64,000 nucleotides of DNA. It comes from Luteibacter aegosomatis (GTDB lineage Bacteria > Pseudomonadota > Gammaproteobacteria > Xanthomonadales > Rhodanobacteraceae). Below the pieces are notes generated by a model. It saw only the letters and a list, made by a program, of their open reading frames with translations, ran no database searches and was not told the DNA's origin. This document shows positions 51,183-60,756 of this stretch, piece after piece. The stretch spans positions 310,001 to 374,000 of the forward strand of contig NZ_CP095740.1 in assembly GCF_023078455.1 (NCBI RefSeq), read 5' to 3'. The first letter of the stretch is position 1, and each line of letters starts with the position of its first letter. Position numbers and translations under genes: made by a program.

Positions 51183-53033
51183 TCATTTCTTCTTCGATGT
51201 GCCTGCCAGGATGCGCTCCACGGCCTGCTGGGTCAGCGGATGGTAGCCGGACCTGGCCTTGGCATAGGTGGCCTTGGCGAAGGCGAGGCCGTCCGGCGTA
51301 CGGGCGAACGCGCGATACAGCGGCGTGGTGAGATACAGCCGTCCGATGCGCGTCATGTGCTCGGCGGCCGCCGGCCATACGCTCTTGTCGCCCGCGGCGA
51401 TCGCATGGGCGTACCAGCGCATGCCGATCTCCGCGTTGGGCGTGCCGGTGAGGTGCCAGGCGGCGTCGAGCGCACGAACGCGGTCGATGGGCATCACGTC
51501 GGGCATGCGGTCGAGGAAATACATCCACTCCTGCGTGTTCCAGCCCTTGGCGTCGAGCTTGCCGGCATCGAGCGTGCCGGCGAGGAAGTCGGTGCACTCC
51601 TTGTCGATCGCGTCGAAGCGCGGCGAGGTGGGCAAGGGAGCGTCCTTGGGGATGCCTGGCTGCCAGATCCACGCGCGCGCCTCGGCCTCGCTCATCTTGC
51701 CGGGGTATTTGTCGAGCAGGTTGGCCTTGAGGTACGCGAACATCGTGTCGGTGTCGATGCTCTGGAAGGCGAAGTGCGCGAAGTAGCCCTTCAGGTACGC
51801 ATCGAAGTTCTCGCGGCCGAAGCGCTGCTCCAGCGTGCGCAGGAACCACGATCCCTTGTCGTAGGCCACCGACGACAGCGAATCGTCGGCGCCGACGCCG
51901 CGCGGGTCGGGCGTGAGCTTCTGCGTGTTTTCCGGCATGTCGCCGATGGTCTTCTGCAGTTCACGCGCCGAGAGCAGGGCTTCTTCGTCGGCCAGCGCCT
52001 TGCCGTACACGGCTTCGGTGATGCGACCCTGCACGTAGGTGGTGAAGCCTTCGTTCAACCAGATGTCGCGCCATGCGGCACTGGTGACGAGGTTGCCCGA
52101 CCACGAATGCGCCAGCTCGTGCGATACGAGGGAGACGAGGCTCTTGTCGCCGACGAGCACGGTGGGCGTGGCGAAGGTCATGTTCGGGTTTTCCATGCCG
52201 CCGAACGGGAACGAGGGCGGCAGCACGAGGATGTCGTAGCGGCCCCAGGCATAAGGGCCGTAGAGTTTTTCGGTCGTGGCGATCAGCTTCTCGGTATCTT
52301 CGAATTCATGGGCGGCCTTGCCGACCACCGAGGGCTCCGCGTACACGGCGCTGCGCGGGCCGGTTTCCTTCACGGCGATGTCGCCCGCGGCGATCGCCAG
52401 CAGGTAGGAAGGAATCGGATGCGGCTGGTCGAAGGTGAAATCGCCATCGAGCGGATGCTTCGCGTCGTTGATGGCGCTCATCACGACGCGGACATCCTTC
52501 GGCGCGGTGACGTGCGCGTCGTAGGTGAAGCGGATGGCCGGGGAATCCTGCAGCGGCACCCATGAGCGCGCATGGATGGATTCGGACTGCGAGAACATGA
52601 AGGGCTGCTTCTTGTCCGCCGTCTGCTCGGGCGTGAGCCATTGCAGGCCGGAGGCCTGCGGCGAGGTGGCGTAGGCGATGCGCACGCTGGCCGGATGGGA
52701 CGGAGCCTGGATGGTGAGCTTGGAGCCCAGTTCCTTGTCGCGCGGCGCGAGCGCGAACTTCAGCGGCGAGGCCTTGCCGGCGGCATCCAGGGCCTCGACG
52801 CGGGCGATGGCGAGGTCACGGGTGTCGAGTACGAGGTCTTTCGCCTTTCCATCCTTCCAGTCGAGCTTCAGCGTGGCGTTGCCCGCGAGTTCGCGCTTGC
52901 CGAAGTCCACCTTCAGGTCGAGGTCGAGATGGGTCACCTTGACCACGTCGGGCTGGGCATAGGAATGCGGGTCGGCGGCGAAGGCCACGACGGGGAAGGC
53001 CACGGTGAGGGCCGCGAAGGGAAGCAGGCGCAT
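51183..53033 (-). CDS. Secreted M1-family aminopeptidase
   Basis: 616 aa. A signal peptide (MRLLPFAALTVAFPVVAFAA) is followed by an M1 peptidase: exopeptidase motif GGMEN at 278-282, zinc motif HELAH at 305-309 with the third ligand E328 in WLNEGF, and a helical C-terminal domain ending in a Lys-rich tail. The layout and length resemble the leukotriene-A4-hydrolase branch. ATG at 53033; the longer open frame upstream is not part of the gene. Confidence 0.93.
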   Translation of the reverse strand: MRLLPFAALTVAFPVVAFAADPHSYAQPDVVKVTHLDLDLKVDFGKRELAGNATLKLDWKDGKAKDLVLDTRDLAIARVEALDAAGKASPLKFALAPRDKELGSKLTIQAPSHPASVRIAYATSPQASGLQWLTPEQTADKKQPFMFSQSESIHARSWVPLQDSPAIRFTYDAHVTAPKDVRVVMSAINDAKHPLDGDFTFDQPHPIPSYLLAIAAGDIAVKETGPRSAVYAEPSVVGKAAHEFEDTEKLIATTEKLYGPYAWGRYDILVLPPSFPFGGMENPNMTFATPTVLVGDKSLVSLVSHELAHSWSGNLVTSAAWRDIWLNEGFTTYVQGRITEAVYGKALADEEALLSARELQKTIGDMPENTQKLTPDPRGVGADDSLSSVAYDKGSWFLRTLEQRFGRENFDAYLKGYFAHFAFQSIDTDTMFAYLKANLLDKYPGKMSEAEARAWIWQPGIPKDAPLPTSPRFDAIDKECTDFLAGTLDAGKLDAKGWNTQEWMYFLDRMPDVMPIDRVRALDAAWHLTGTPNAEIGMRWYAHAIAAGDKSVWPAAAEHMTRIGRLYLTTPLYRAFARTPDGLAFAKATYAKARSGYHPLTQQAVERILAGTSKKK

Positions 53034-53204
53034 GCAGGTTTTCCACGACAAGGGAAGCTTGCAGTATGCCACCGGCGCCGTCGGTGACGGGCCCGCGTCG
53101 TGCGGACGGTCGTGGAAGGCGCCTGAGACGCATGGACGGGCCGACGGGCCCACGCGCCGTCGGCAGGCTGCGCGTGGCGCGCTTGGGCGCCATGCCCCGC
53201 GGGA

Positions 53205-53954
53205 TTACAGCTTGTAGCCCCGATGGATCGCGACGATGCCGCTGGTGAGGTTGCGCACCTCGACGTGGCCGAAGCCCGCGCGGGTCATCATGTCCTTCAA
53301 GGTGCCCTGGTCGGGATGCTTGCGGATCGATTCGGCGAGATAGCGGTAGCTGTCGGCGTCGTTGGCGAAGAGCTTGCCCAGGCGCGGCAGGATCTGGAAC
53401 GAGTGCACGTCGTAGAGCTTCGAGAGCAGGGGGCTCTGCACTTTCGAGAACTCCAGCACCAGGAGGCGGCCGCCGGGCTTGAGGATGCGCTGCATGTCGG
53501 CTAGCGCCTTGTCCTTGTCGGTGACGTTGCGAAGGCCGAAGGCGATGGTGATCGCGTCGAAGCTGTTGTCCGGAAACGGCAGCATCTCGGCATTCATCTG
53601 CGCCCAGCGCAGGCCGGACACGAGGCCGCGATCGGTGAGCCGGTCGCGGCCTACGCCGAGCATGGCGGCATTGATGTCGCCCACCACCACTTCGCCCTCG
53701 TCGCCCACGACGGGCTTCAGCAACGCGGCGATGTCGCCGGTGCCGCCGGCCAGGTCGAGCACGCGGTCGCCGCGCCGCACCCCGCTCACCGCCACGAAGT
53801 GACGCTTCCACAGGCGATGGACGCCGAACGACATCAGGTCGTTCATCAGGTCGTAATTGCGGGCGACCGACGTGAAGACTTGGCCGACGAGCTTCTGCTT
53901 GTCGCCGACGGGCACGTCGCGAAAGCCGAAATGGGTGGTTTTGGGGTTCTCCAT
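53205..53954 (-). CDS. ubiE: Ubiquinone/menaquinone biosynthesis C-methyltransferase UbiE
   Basis: 249 aa. The start [23 protein letters not shown] and the motifs [34 protein letters not shown] (SAM-binding), [15 protein letters not shown] and the end [12 protein letters not shown] are diagnostic. It C-methylates the ubiquinone ring. In E. coli it heads ubiE-ubiJ-ubiB; here it stands 17 kb away from ubiJ-ubiB, just downstream of the toxin-like genes. Confidence 0.96.
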   Translation of the reverse strand: MENPKTTHFGFRDVPVGDKQKLVGQVFTSVARNYDLMNDLMSFGVHRLWKRHFVAVSGVRRGDRVLDLAGGTGDIAALLKPVVGDEGEVVVGDINAAMLGVGRDRLTDRGLVSGLRWAQMNAEMLPFPDNSFDAITIAFGLRNVTDKDKALADMQRILKPGGRLLVLEFSKVQSPLLSKLYDVHSFQILPRLGKLFANDADSYRYLAESIRKHPDQGTLKDMMTRAGFGHVEVRNLTSGIVAIHRGYKL

Positions 53955-54005
53955 GGGAGGGAATGGTACCCCTCCCACCGCCGGGCGGCGAGCGCCACCG
54001 GTGCC

Positions 54006-57000
54006 TTACGGCGTCTTGGGCGGCGCGCTGATGGAGAAATTCGTGCTGAGCCGGATGTCTGCGTTGGGCCCTTCCAGGGTCTGCACGAAGCGCGTCGGGC
54101 GCAATACGTAGGCCGTGCCCGGAGCGCCGGCGGGTCGATACAGCTCGAGGTTCATATGCGGCTGGCCGCCATTGGGCAGCTGTTGGCGCAGGTTGATGTG
54201 GACCCAGCCGCTGGAGGCGGACTCCAGCGTCGCCGCGGGATCGACCGAGCGGGGCAGCCATGGTTCGCTCGCACCGCGCACGGTGTCGAGGCGGGTCCAG
54301 GGCGTGACCGCCAGAACCGGCAGGCCTTGTGCGGTTCCCTCGCCGACGCGGGTCTGGGGAAGCGCCAGCTCGACCTCGCCGAGGGTCGCCGGATCCAGTT
54401 GCCGTGCGTGGGCCTGTTGCAGACGCGCCAGGTCGTCGACCGGGGCGTAGTAGTAGACCGCTGCGGGCCATTCGCTACGTGGGACACGCACGAGCCCTTC
54501 GATCGCTTCGGCCGAAAGGTGGGGCGAGACGATGACCGGGCCCGCCGAGGGGCCGGGTAGCGCCATGGGTGGCGGCGTGCGTTGCGCGCGCACGTGCCCG
54601 ATGGCCTGGTCCCACAACGCTCGCCGGGCGGGGCCGACCATCGGGCGGGCCAGGCCTTCGTCCCATTGCCTGCCCAGCGTCTGGAAGAGCAGTTCGGCGT
54701 CCCACGGTTCCAGTTGTCGGCTCAGCCAGGCCTGTAGGTTGAGTACTTCCTGATGGGAGAAGTCGGCGATGTCGGCGGCCAGTCGTGGGCGCAGGGCCTC
54801 CCAGTCCTCACCCCCATAGAGGTCCGCGCGGACGGATACGCGGCCCGAGCCGCCGCGCAGTCCGGTGTGCCGGAAGTGCCATCGTCCGTCGGCAAGCCGC
54901 TCGATGGCGGGCCCGGAGACGCGGGCGTCGAGGGCGCCGGGGCGGGAAAGCCGCCAGCCGCGCGAGGCGTCGTCGAAGCGGACATGGAAGAGCTGACCGT
55001 CGTGACGGATGTAGCGGGCCTGGCCGATGGCGTAGACGCCGCTGGCGGGCGACGGTCCCGGCGGCAGGGAGACGCCGTGGGCGAGGAAGCGATCCTCGAA
55101 GAGGGTGTCGGGCCGGGGCAGGGGGCGACGCTGGGTGACGAGGCGGCCGTTTCCGGCGGAGGCGCGCACGAGGGAGCCGGCAAACAGGGATGGAACCTGC
55201 ACGGGGAGGGGCACGACATTGAGGGCGGAGGTATAGCCCTCGACGAAGTCGAGGAAGGCGGCGGTAGCGTCGCCGGCCTTGACGTGGTCGTAGAAGCGCC
55301 AGGCGGCCTGGGCGGTGCGCGGGATGCTGAGGACGGTGTCCAGGGCGAGACGGGTGGCGAGCCTGCCGGCGTCGTCGAAGGGTCCGGTGGCGAGGTCGAG
55401 GCTGCGAGCCACGGCGTCGACGGTGGCCAGCCGGGTGGAGCGGGCCAGGTGGTGGGCGTTGCGCTTGGCCAGGCCGATGGCGGTGTCATAGAGGGTGTCG
55501 AGAACGGAGGCGGTGACCTCCTGCTCGGCGAAGCGCTCGTCCGGGGCCGTGCATGCGGAACAGTCGTCGAGGTCGAAGACCCAGGAGGCGGAGCGGTTGC
55601 CGTTGAGGCGAGGGAGGGCGAAGTGACGCTGTCCGCGGTCGTCGGCAAGCGCGAATTCTTCGGGCAGGCGCTGGAGGAGGTAGGCCTCGAAGGCGGGATC
55701 GACGAGGAAGCGCCGGGTGAGTTCGGCGCGATCGGCGAACTCGCGCCAGGCGATGCCGTCGGGGGCGTTCGGGGTGTAGAGGACGACACGGGAGACCGAG
55801 CGCGGATCGCGCACGCCGATGAGGACGACGTCGGCCAGCGGCGCACCGCGATAGGTGAGTTGACGGGCGACCAGTTCGTGACCGCGGGCGGTGCGGGGGC
55901 GGCCGCCCGCGGCGGGGTGGTCCAGGACGGTCTGAACCCAGTGGAAGCCCTGTTCCTCGTGGTCGTCGAGAAAGCCGCGCGGCTCCTCGGGGTGGTAGTA
56001 GACCAGTCGGGCGTCGGCAGCCTCGAAGCGCATGCGTGCACGCAGCAGGTCGAGTGCGAGAACGCGGTTGAGCCGGCCGTGCTCCGAGCGATCGGTGAGG
56101 ACGTCGTCGAGGTGGTCGGCGTAGGCGTTGGGCAGATCGATGTCGGCGACGAGTTCGCGGATCGTGGCGGGGGTGAGGCCGGTGCGCGGTGAGCCTTCGG
56201 CGTCGAGGACGGCGACGAGATCGGTGGGCGCGAGGTGGCGGAAGGCGAGCCGGGAGAGGGAGAGGGTGTCGGCGGGAAGGGCGCCGGCGGCCCCGGCGAG
56301 AAGATCGGAGGGTGAGGCGGGCAGGCCGCTCAGGCGGACGAGGATGTCGGCCGGGTCGGCGTCGATGCCTCTCACGCGCAGTCGGTCACGCAGCAGCCTG
56401 TCGGCGAACGCGACGAGCGACAAGGGTTCGCCCGTCGATCGGTCGTGGCGCGCCGACGCGGCGTCCCGCAACGCGGCGCGATAGGCGTGAGCCGCGTTCT
56501 CCCAGTGTCGACGGACGTCGTCTGGCACGCGGGCCATGCGCTCATGGTGCGCGCGGGCGAGGAGGTCCGCATCCCGGCTTTCGACCATGCCGTGCACGTC
56601 GAGCAGGCCCTGCAGGTCGGCGGCCGTGCGCAGCGCATCTTCGCGTGTGCCGGGAGAAAGCGTGGATGCGTGCCTCAGCACTTCGCGCAGCCTTTCCCTG
56701 AATCGCTCGACGAGCCTTTCGGCCATGGCCTCGAATGGCTGTCCGGGTATTTCGCGAGTCCGCAGAAGGCGCCGGGCGACGTTCGCCTGGACCGTGCCGG
56801 CGTCGACGCCACGCGATGCGTTCGTGGCGGCCAGTTCCCGTCGCAAGCGGCTTTCGGCCGCGTCGAGCAGCGTGGCGAGCGAGCCGAAGGACTCCCAGCC
56901 CTCACGCGCGGTGAAGAGCAGCGCACGGTCCGGATGGCGGTCGTCTCGAAGGACGAGGGCGCCGGCGTAGGTCGCGTCGGCGATGTGCAGTTCGTCGGCA

Positions 57001-57371
57001 TGCAGGTGCGAAGGCAACGGGGTGTCGGGATGCTGCGCGACGGATCGCACGAGTTCGAAGGCTTCGTCGGACAGCGTGCCGTCGTTGGCTCGCAGCGACG
57101 CATCGTCGTAGGCGGCCTGCGCCAGTTTCCGCGCGAAGACGTCGCGGCGCGAACGTGCCGGATGGCTCGACGCCTGATCGGCGGGCGCGTTCCAGAAAGC
57201 GTCGACCTCGAGGAGAAAGGCGGCGCGGCCGTCGTCGCCGGAAGGCGATGACGGAAACGCATTCTGTTGGCGTAGCAGCCATTGCTGTGTATCGGCGAGA
57301 CGTCGCAGCGCATCGACGGCCGCCTGGTTGGCATGGGAAACGAGGGCAGGCGGCGCCTGCGGGGGAAGCAT
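54006..57371 (-). CDS. Large toxin-like protein, paralog 1 (dermonecrotic-toxin/DUF6543-like)
   Basis: 1121 aa, paralogous to the protein encoded immediately upstream. Shared landmarks: the start M-(L/A)-PPQAPPA-(L/I)-VS, GWES near residue 150, VLYT-P-(N/D)-APDG followed by REF and a run ending YLL-(Q/D)-RLP. A segment GVYAIGQARYIRHDG...WRLSRPG lies near 777-812. These resemble the very large DUF6543/dermonecrotic-toxin-type proteins of pseudomonads; that family call is from memory of the pattern. No signal peptide or membrane helix is evident. Near residues 972-976 the paralog's VWHYT reads VYYYA, so a key histidine is lost. A start further upstream is unlikely. Confidence 0.6.
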   Translation of the reverse strand: MLPPQAPPALVSHANQAAVDALRRLADTQQWLLRQQNAFPSSPSGDDGRAAFLLEVDAFWNAPADQASSHPARSRRDVFARKLAQAAYDDASLRANDGTLSDEAFELVRSVAQHPDTPLPSHLHADELHIADATYAGALVLRDDRHPDRALLFTAREGWESFGSLATLLDAAESRLRRELAATNASRGVDAGTVQANVARRLLRTREIPGQPFEAMAERLVERFRERLREVLRHASTLSPGTREDALRTAADLQGLLDVHGMVESRDADLLARAHHERMARVPDDVRRHWENAAHAYRAALRDAASARHDRSTGEPLSLVAFADRLLRDRLRVRGIDADPADILVRLSGLPASPSDLLAGAAGALPADTLSLSRLAFRHLAPTDLVAVLDAEGSPRTGLTPATIRELVADIDLPNAYADHLDDVLTDRSEHGRLNRVLALDLLRARMRFEAADARLVYYHPEEPRGFLDDHEEQGFHWVQTVLDHPAAGGRPRTARGHELVARQLTYRGAPLADVVLIGVRDPRSVSRVVLYTPNAPDGIAWREFADRAELTRRFLVDPAFEAYLLQRLPEEFALADDRGQRHFALPRLNGNRSASWVFDLDDCSACTAPDERFAEQEVTASVLDTLYDTAIGLAKRNAHHLARSTRLATVDAVARSLDLATGPFDDAGRLATRLALDTVLSIPRTAQAAWRFYDHVKAGDATAAFLDFVEGYTSALNVVPLPVQVPSLFAGSLVRASAGNGRLVTQRRPLPRPDTLFEDRFLAHGVSLPPGPSPASGVYAIGQARYIRHDGQLFHVRFDDASRGWRLSRPGALDARVSGPAIERLADGRWHFRHTGLRGGSGRVSVRADLYGGEDWEALRPRLAADIADFSHQEVLNLQAWLSRQLEPWDAELLFQTLGRQWDEGLARPMVGPARRALWDQAIGHVRAQRTPPPMALPGPSAGPVIVSPHLSAEAIEGLVRVPRSEWPAAVYYYAPVDDLARLQQAHARQLDPATLGEVELALPQTRVGEGTAQGLPVLAVTPWTRLDTVRGASEPWLPRSVDPAATLESASSGWVHINLRQQLPNGGQPHMNLELYRPAGAPGTAYVLRPTRFVQTLEGPNADIRLSTNFSISAPPKTP

Positions 57372-57399
57372 GTCCAATGGTCGATCCTTGACTGAGAGG

Positions 57400-60300
57400 T
57401 TACGGTGTCGCTCCGCGCCGGCCTTCCGACACGAAAACGCCTTGCAAGGGAATGGCGGGAAGCGCCCCCTCCACGTCACCCGCATGACCGGCGCCCGAAA
57501 GGCGAGGCGACCGGATCAGGTACGTGCCGTCGTGCACGTTGGTGACACGATGCACGGTGTAGCCGGGCGGCAGCGCATCGAGGTCGAGCTTGAGCCAGCG
57601 TGCCGTCATCTCCGGACGGTTGGCTTGCCGTGTCCATGCGTTTCTTCCGCTGAGCCATACGGCGACCTGGTCCAGGTCGTTGCGGGCCGGATCGAGCGTC
57701 GTCACGTACGCCCCGGAGGGGTAGCCCCGGCGCGATGCGGACTGCTCGAGCCATTGGAAGCGTTCGCCACGCATCGTCGCCATGGCGGTGTCGTCCGTGT
57801 AATGCCAGACGTATCGGGGCCACTGCGCGCGGTCCACGGCGATGGCTTCATGGGAAAGTCCCGCGCCCGGTATCGGCGCGGGCAAGCCCTCCACGCGCAC
57901 GGGCGGTCGCGGCGGGGCGGGCGGCGCGGGCGGTGGCGTGGACGGATGGCCTCGGGCCCAGTCCACGGCGGCCTGCCAACGCTGGCGTTCCACGGCGGTC
58001 AGCGGTTCGCGGCTGATCTTGCGCCAGGCGAGCTTTCTCGCTCCCGTGTCGGTGCCCTTTCCGGCCACGAGATGACTCGACAGGCGTTCGAGTTGCGCGT
58101 CGCTCAGGCCGCGCAGGTCGGCCACGCGCTGACGGTGTTCGCGCAGTACCGACATCGTGGTGGACCCCACCGGCGGGGGCGCTCCGCCGAGCAGGCCGAC
58201 GTCGGTGCGATACTGCCACTGGCCCTGGCCCACGTGCACCACGGCCGGGCCGCTGAAGTTGGCGTCCGGTGCGCCTGGCCGGGTCAATCGCCAGGTCTGC
58301 GCCGATGCGTCGTAGCGCACCGCATACAGGCGGCCGCCCTGGGAAATCGCGGTCTGGCCGTCGATGTGGTGGATGCCTTGCATGTTGGCGACCGACTTCG
58401 CGCATTTCGCGCACGTGAACGCGAAGCGGGCCTCGAAGAGCGTGGCCGACGTGGTGAGGTCGACGCGAAACGGGCGGAGCTGAAGGCTCCGTTGCGCGCT
58501 GCGCACGATGATCGCGTTGGCGAGCAAGGGCTTCCACGCCACCGCAAGGCCGAAGTCGAGCATGGCGGTGTAGGTGGCGGTGAATTCCACGAAGGCCTGC
58601 GGCGCGTTCTTCGCCTTGACCTGATCGTAGAACCGCCAGCCCGCCATGGAAGCCCTGCCGATGAAGTGGGCGAAGCGCCTGGCGAAGGCCGCCGGGTCGA
58701 TGAGCGGATGGTCGTCGTCGGCCTGGGCGCTGCTGCGGGCTACCAGTTCCACCTGCGCTTCGCGCAGGCTGACTTCGGCATCGTAAAGCGATTCCAGCAC
58801 GTCGCCGTCGATCGCTCGCTCGGTGAAGGCTTCGTCGGTATGGGTCGTGTTCGCGGGTGGATAACCTCCGAAGACCCAACGGCGCAGGCGGGTGGACTCC
58901 GAGACGAAGAACACGCGTACCCCATTGGACTGCGTGGTGGCGAAGCGCGGCGGCAGGCGATCGAGAAGATAGCTCTCGAACGACGGGTGGTACAGGATCT
59001 CCCGTTCGACGTCGCTCCACTGCCGGAACTCGCGGAACGTCAGGCCATCCGGCGCATCGGGCGTATAGAGCACCTGCCGCGCCTCGTATCGGGACGAACT
59101 CCCGATGACGAGCATGCCCGCCACGGGGATGCCCTTGTACATCACCTGACGGACGACGATATCGTCTTGCCCGTCCTTCGCGCGCCACTTCGCGACCGGC
59201 TCGTCGAGGACGCCGTCCACCCACCGATAGAGGTCTTTCAACGGCCGACCCGCGGCGGAAGCGATATCGTCCGACAATGCGGCGGCCAGGCGGGCTTCCT
59301 CCGCCTCCAGGCGCAGGCGGATGCGCAGCGCGCCCGTCGCGATCGAGCGGCGCATGGCACCTTCGATCGAGTCGGAAAACGTCGTGCGAATGAGTCGCGC
59401 GTAAGCTCCGCCCACGTCGATCGCGCGGACCAGCCTTCCCAGTTCCGTGGCGGGCAATTGCCCATCGAGGGACCTTCCGGTGCCGTCCACGGGATGGAAG
59501 CAGCGAAGGTCGAAACGACCGAGGTTCTGCAGCGCCAGCTTCCTCAGCTCGATGCGCTCGACCCGCCCGGCTCCCGACGTGCAGCCGGGGAACGGCAATG
59601 GCCGTGGTTCGGAGGTCACGAAGATGTCCTCCACCGGATGGGTCACGCCGATGTCGCTTAATCGTCGCGCGAGCAGGTCGTCGGTGAACGCCTCGATGTC
59701 CGGAAGCTGCAGCCATGTCCATTGTTCGGAGACGCGCTGGAGCGATTCGTAGGCGGCCATGGCGCGTCGCCAGTCGTCGGCCACGTTCGTCGGCGCGCGC
59801 ATGAGGCGTTCTTCCGTCACCTTGTGTATCAGCCGGCGCTCGTGCGCGGCCATCAACCGGCGTATGTCCGGCAGGATGTCCAGGCGTACCGCGTTGCGCA
59901 ACGCGTCGACCGCGAGCGTGCGTTCGTCGTCGGGAAGTTCGCCATCGAACAGCAGGTTCCATGCCGCCTCCACCCGTTCACGCTGTCGCGGTACGACCGA
60001 GAGGAGCCCCAGGAACGCCGATCCGTGCATGGCGTCGAGGCGGACGAGGCGCTCGGTCGGCTCGTCGTCGACCTCGTCGAGGGAGATGCCCGGCGGAGCG
60101 CGCCCGTCGCGAAGCCATTGCCTCGCCTTGCGCTCCACCGCGTCGAGCAGGGCGGTGGAGTCCGTGTAGCTTTCCCATCCGCTTTCCGGAAAGAACAGCA
60201 AAGCGGGGTCCGCCTCGGTACCGGTGACCACGACCGCGCCGGCGTAGGGCGCGTCGTGGATCATGAGGTGATGGGCCTTCAGCGGGAACGGCGGAGCCTG

Positions 60301-60630
60301 GTCGACCGAGCGGGCAAACGCCGTCGCCATCTCTCTCGCGCGTTCGTCGAGGGTGCCGTCGAATCCGCGCAGGATGGCCTCGTCGCGCATGACGTCGGCA
60401 AGGTGTGTTCGCAGCGTCGCATCCCGTCCGGTCGACGGGTCGTGCCAGAACCGGTCCAATGCGGAGAGATAATCGCGCTTGTCAGCCGACGTCGGGGCAT
60501 CGGGCAGCGGAGGCAGGGCGAGCGACAACTCGTTTTGCCGCGCCTGCGCCGACACCAGGCGCCGGATGGCGTCGTCCATTTCCTGTCGGGACGACGAGAC
60601 GATGGCAGGCGGGGCCTGCGGCGGAGCCAT
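57400..60630 (-). CDS. Large toxin-like protein, paralog 2, with HYD1-like ADP-ribosyltransferase C-terminus
   Basis: 1076 aa, 28 bases upstream of paralog 1. It shares the N-terminal and central landmarks (MAPPQAPPAIVS start, GWESYTD, VLYTPDAPDGLTFREF, YLLDRLPPRFA) and adds a CAKC pair near the centre. A proline-rich linker (about residues 900-925) precedes the final 134 residues, which start WHYTDD (H943) and contain GAYVTTLDP (973-981). That pattern resembles the Tox-ART-HYD1 group of ADP-ribosylating toxins; this is inference. No adjacent immunity gene is visible. The ATG at 60630 follows the same CAAGGAT...GGAC leader as paralog 1. Confidence 0.6.
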   Translation of the reverse strand: MAPPQAPPAIVSSSRQEMDDAIRRLVSAQARQNELSLALPPLPDAPTSADKRDYLSALDRFWHDPSTGRDATLRTHLADVMRDEAILRGFDGTLDERAREMATAFARSVDQAPPFPLKAHHLMIHDAPYAGAVVVTGTEADPALLFFPESGWESYTDSTALLDAVERKARQWLRDGRAPPGISLDEVDDEPTERLVRLDAMHGSAFLGLLSVVPRQRERVEAAWNLLFDGELPDDERTLAVDALRNAVRLDILPDIRRLMAAHERRLIHKVTEERLMRAPTNVADDWRRAMAAYESLQRVSEQWTWLQLPDIEAFTDDLLARRLSDIGVTHPVEDIFVTSEPRPLPFPGCTSGAGRVERIELRKLALQNLGRFDLRCFHPVDGTGRSLDGQLPATELGRLVRAIDVGGAYARLIRTTFSDSIEGAMRRSIATGALRIRLRLEAEEARLAAALSDDIASAAGRPLKDLYRWVDGVLDEPVAKWRAKDGQDDIVVRQVMYKGIPVAGMLVIGSSSRYEARQVLYTPDAPDGLTFREFRQWSDVEREILYHPSFESYLLDRLPPRFATTQSNGVRVFFVSESTRLRRWVFGGYPPANTTHTDEAFTERAIDGDVLESLYDAEVSLREAQVELVARSSAQADDDHPLIDPAAFARRFAHFIGRASMAGWRFYDQVKAKNAPQAFVEFTATYTAMLDFGLAVAWKPLLANAIIVRSAQRSLQLRPFRVDLTTSATLFEARFAFTCAKCAKSVANMQGIHHIDGQTAISQGGRLYAVRYDASAQTWRLTRPGAPDANFSGPAVVHVGQGQWQYRTDVGLLGGAPPPVGSTTMSVLREHRQRVADLRGLSDAQLERLSSHLVAGKGTDTGARKLAWRKISREPLTAVERQRWQAAVDWARGHPSTPPPAPPAPPRPPVRVEGLPAPIPGAGLSHEAIAVDRAQWPRYVWHYTDDTAMATMRGERFQWLEQSASRRGYPSGAYVTTLDPARNDLDQVAVWLSGRNAWTRQANRPEMTARWLKLDLDALPPGYTVHRVTNVHDGTYLIRSPRLSGAGHAGDVEGALPAIPLQGVFVSEGRRGATP

Positions 60631-60756
60631 GTCCACGGGCAATCCTTGGCGATGGGGAAGCGCCAAAGCTTACGAGGGCGAACCCGCGCGCATCTGTAGG
60701 TATCGCGGACGAGCGCTTGTAGTCTTATCGACCCGTGTCGTTGGACCGTGCCGGTG

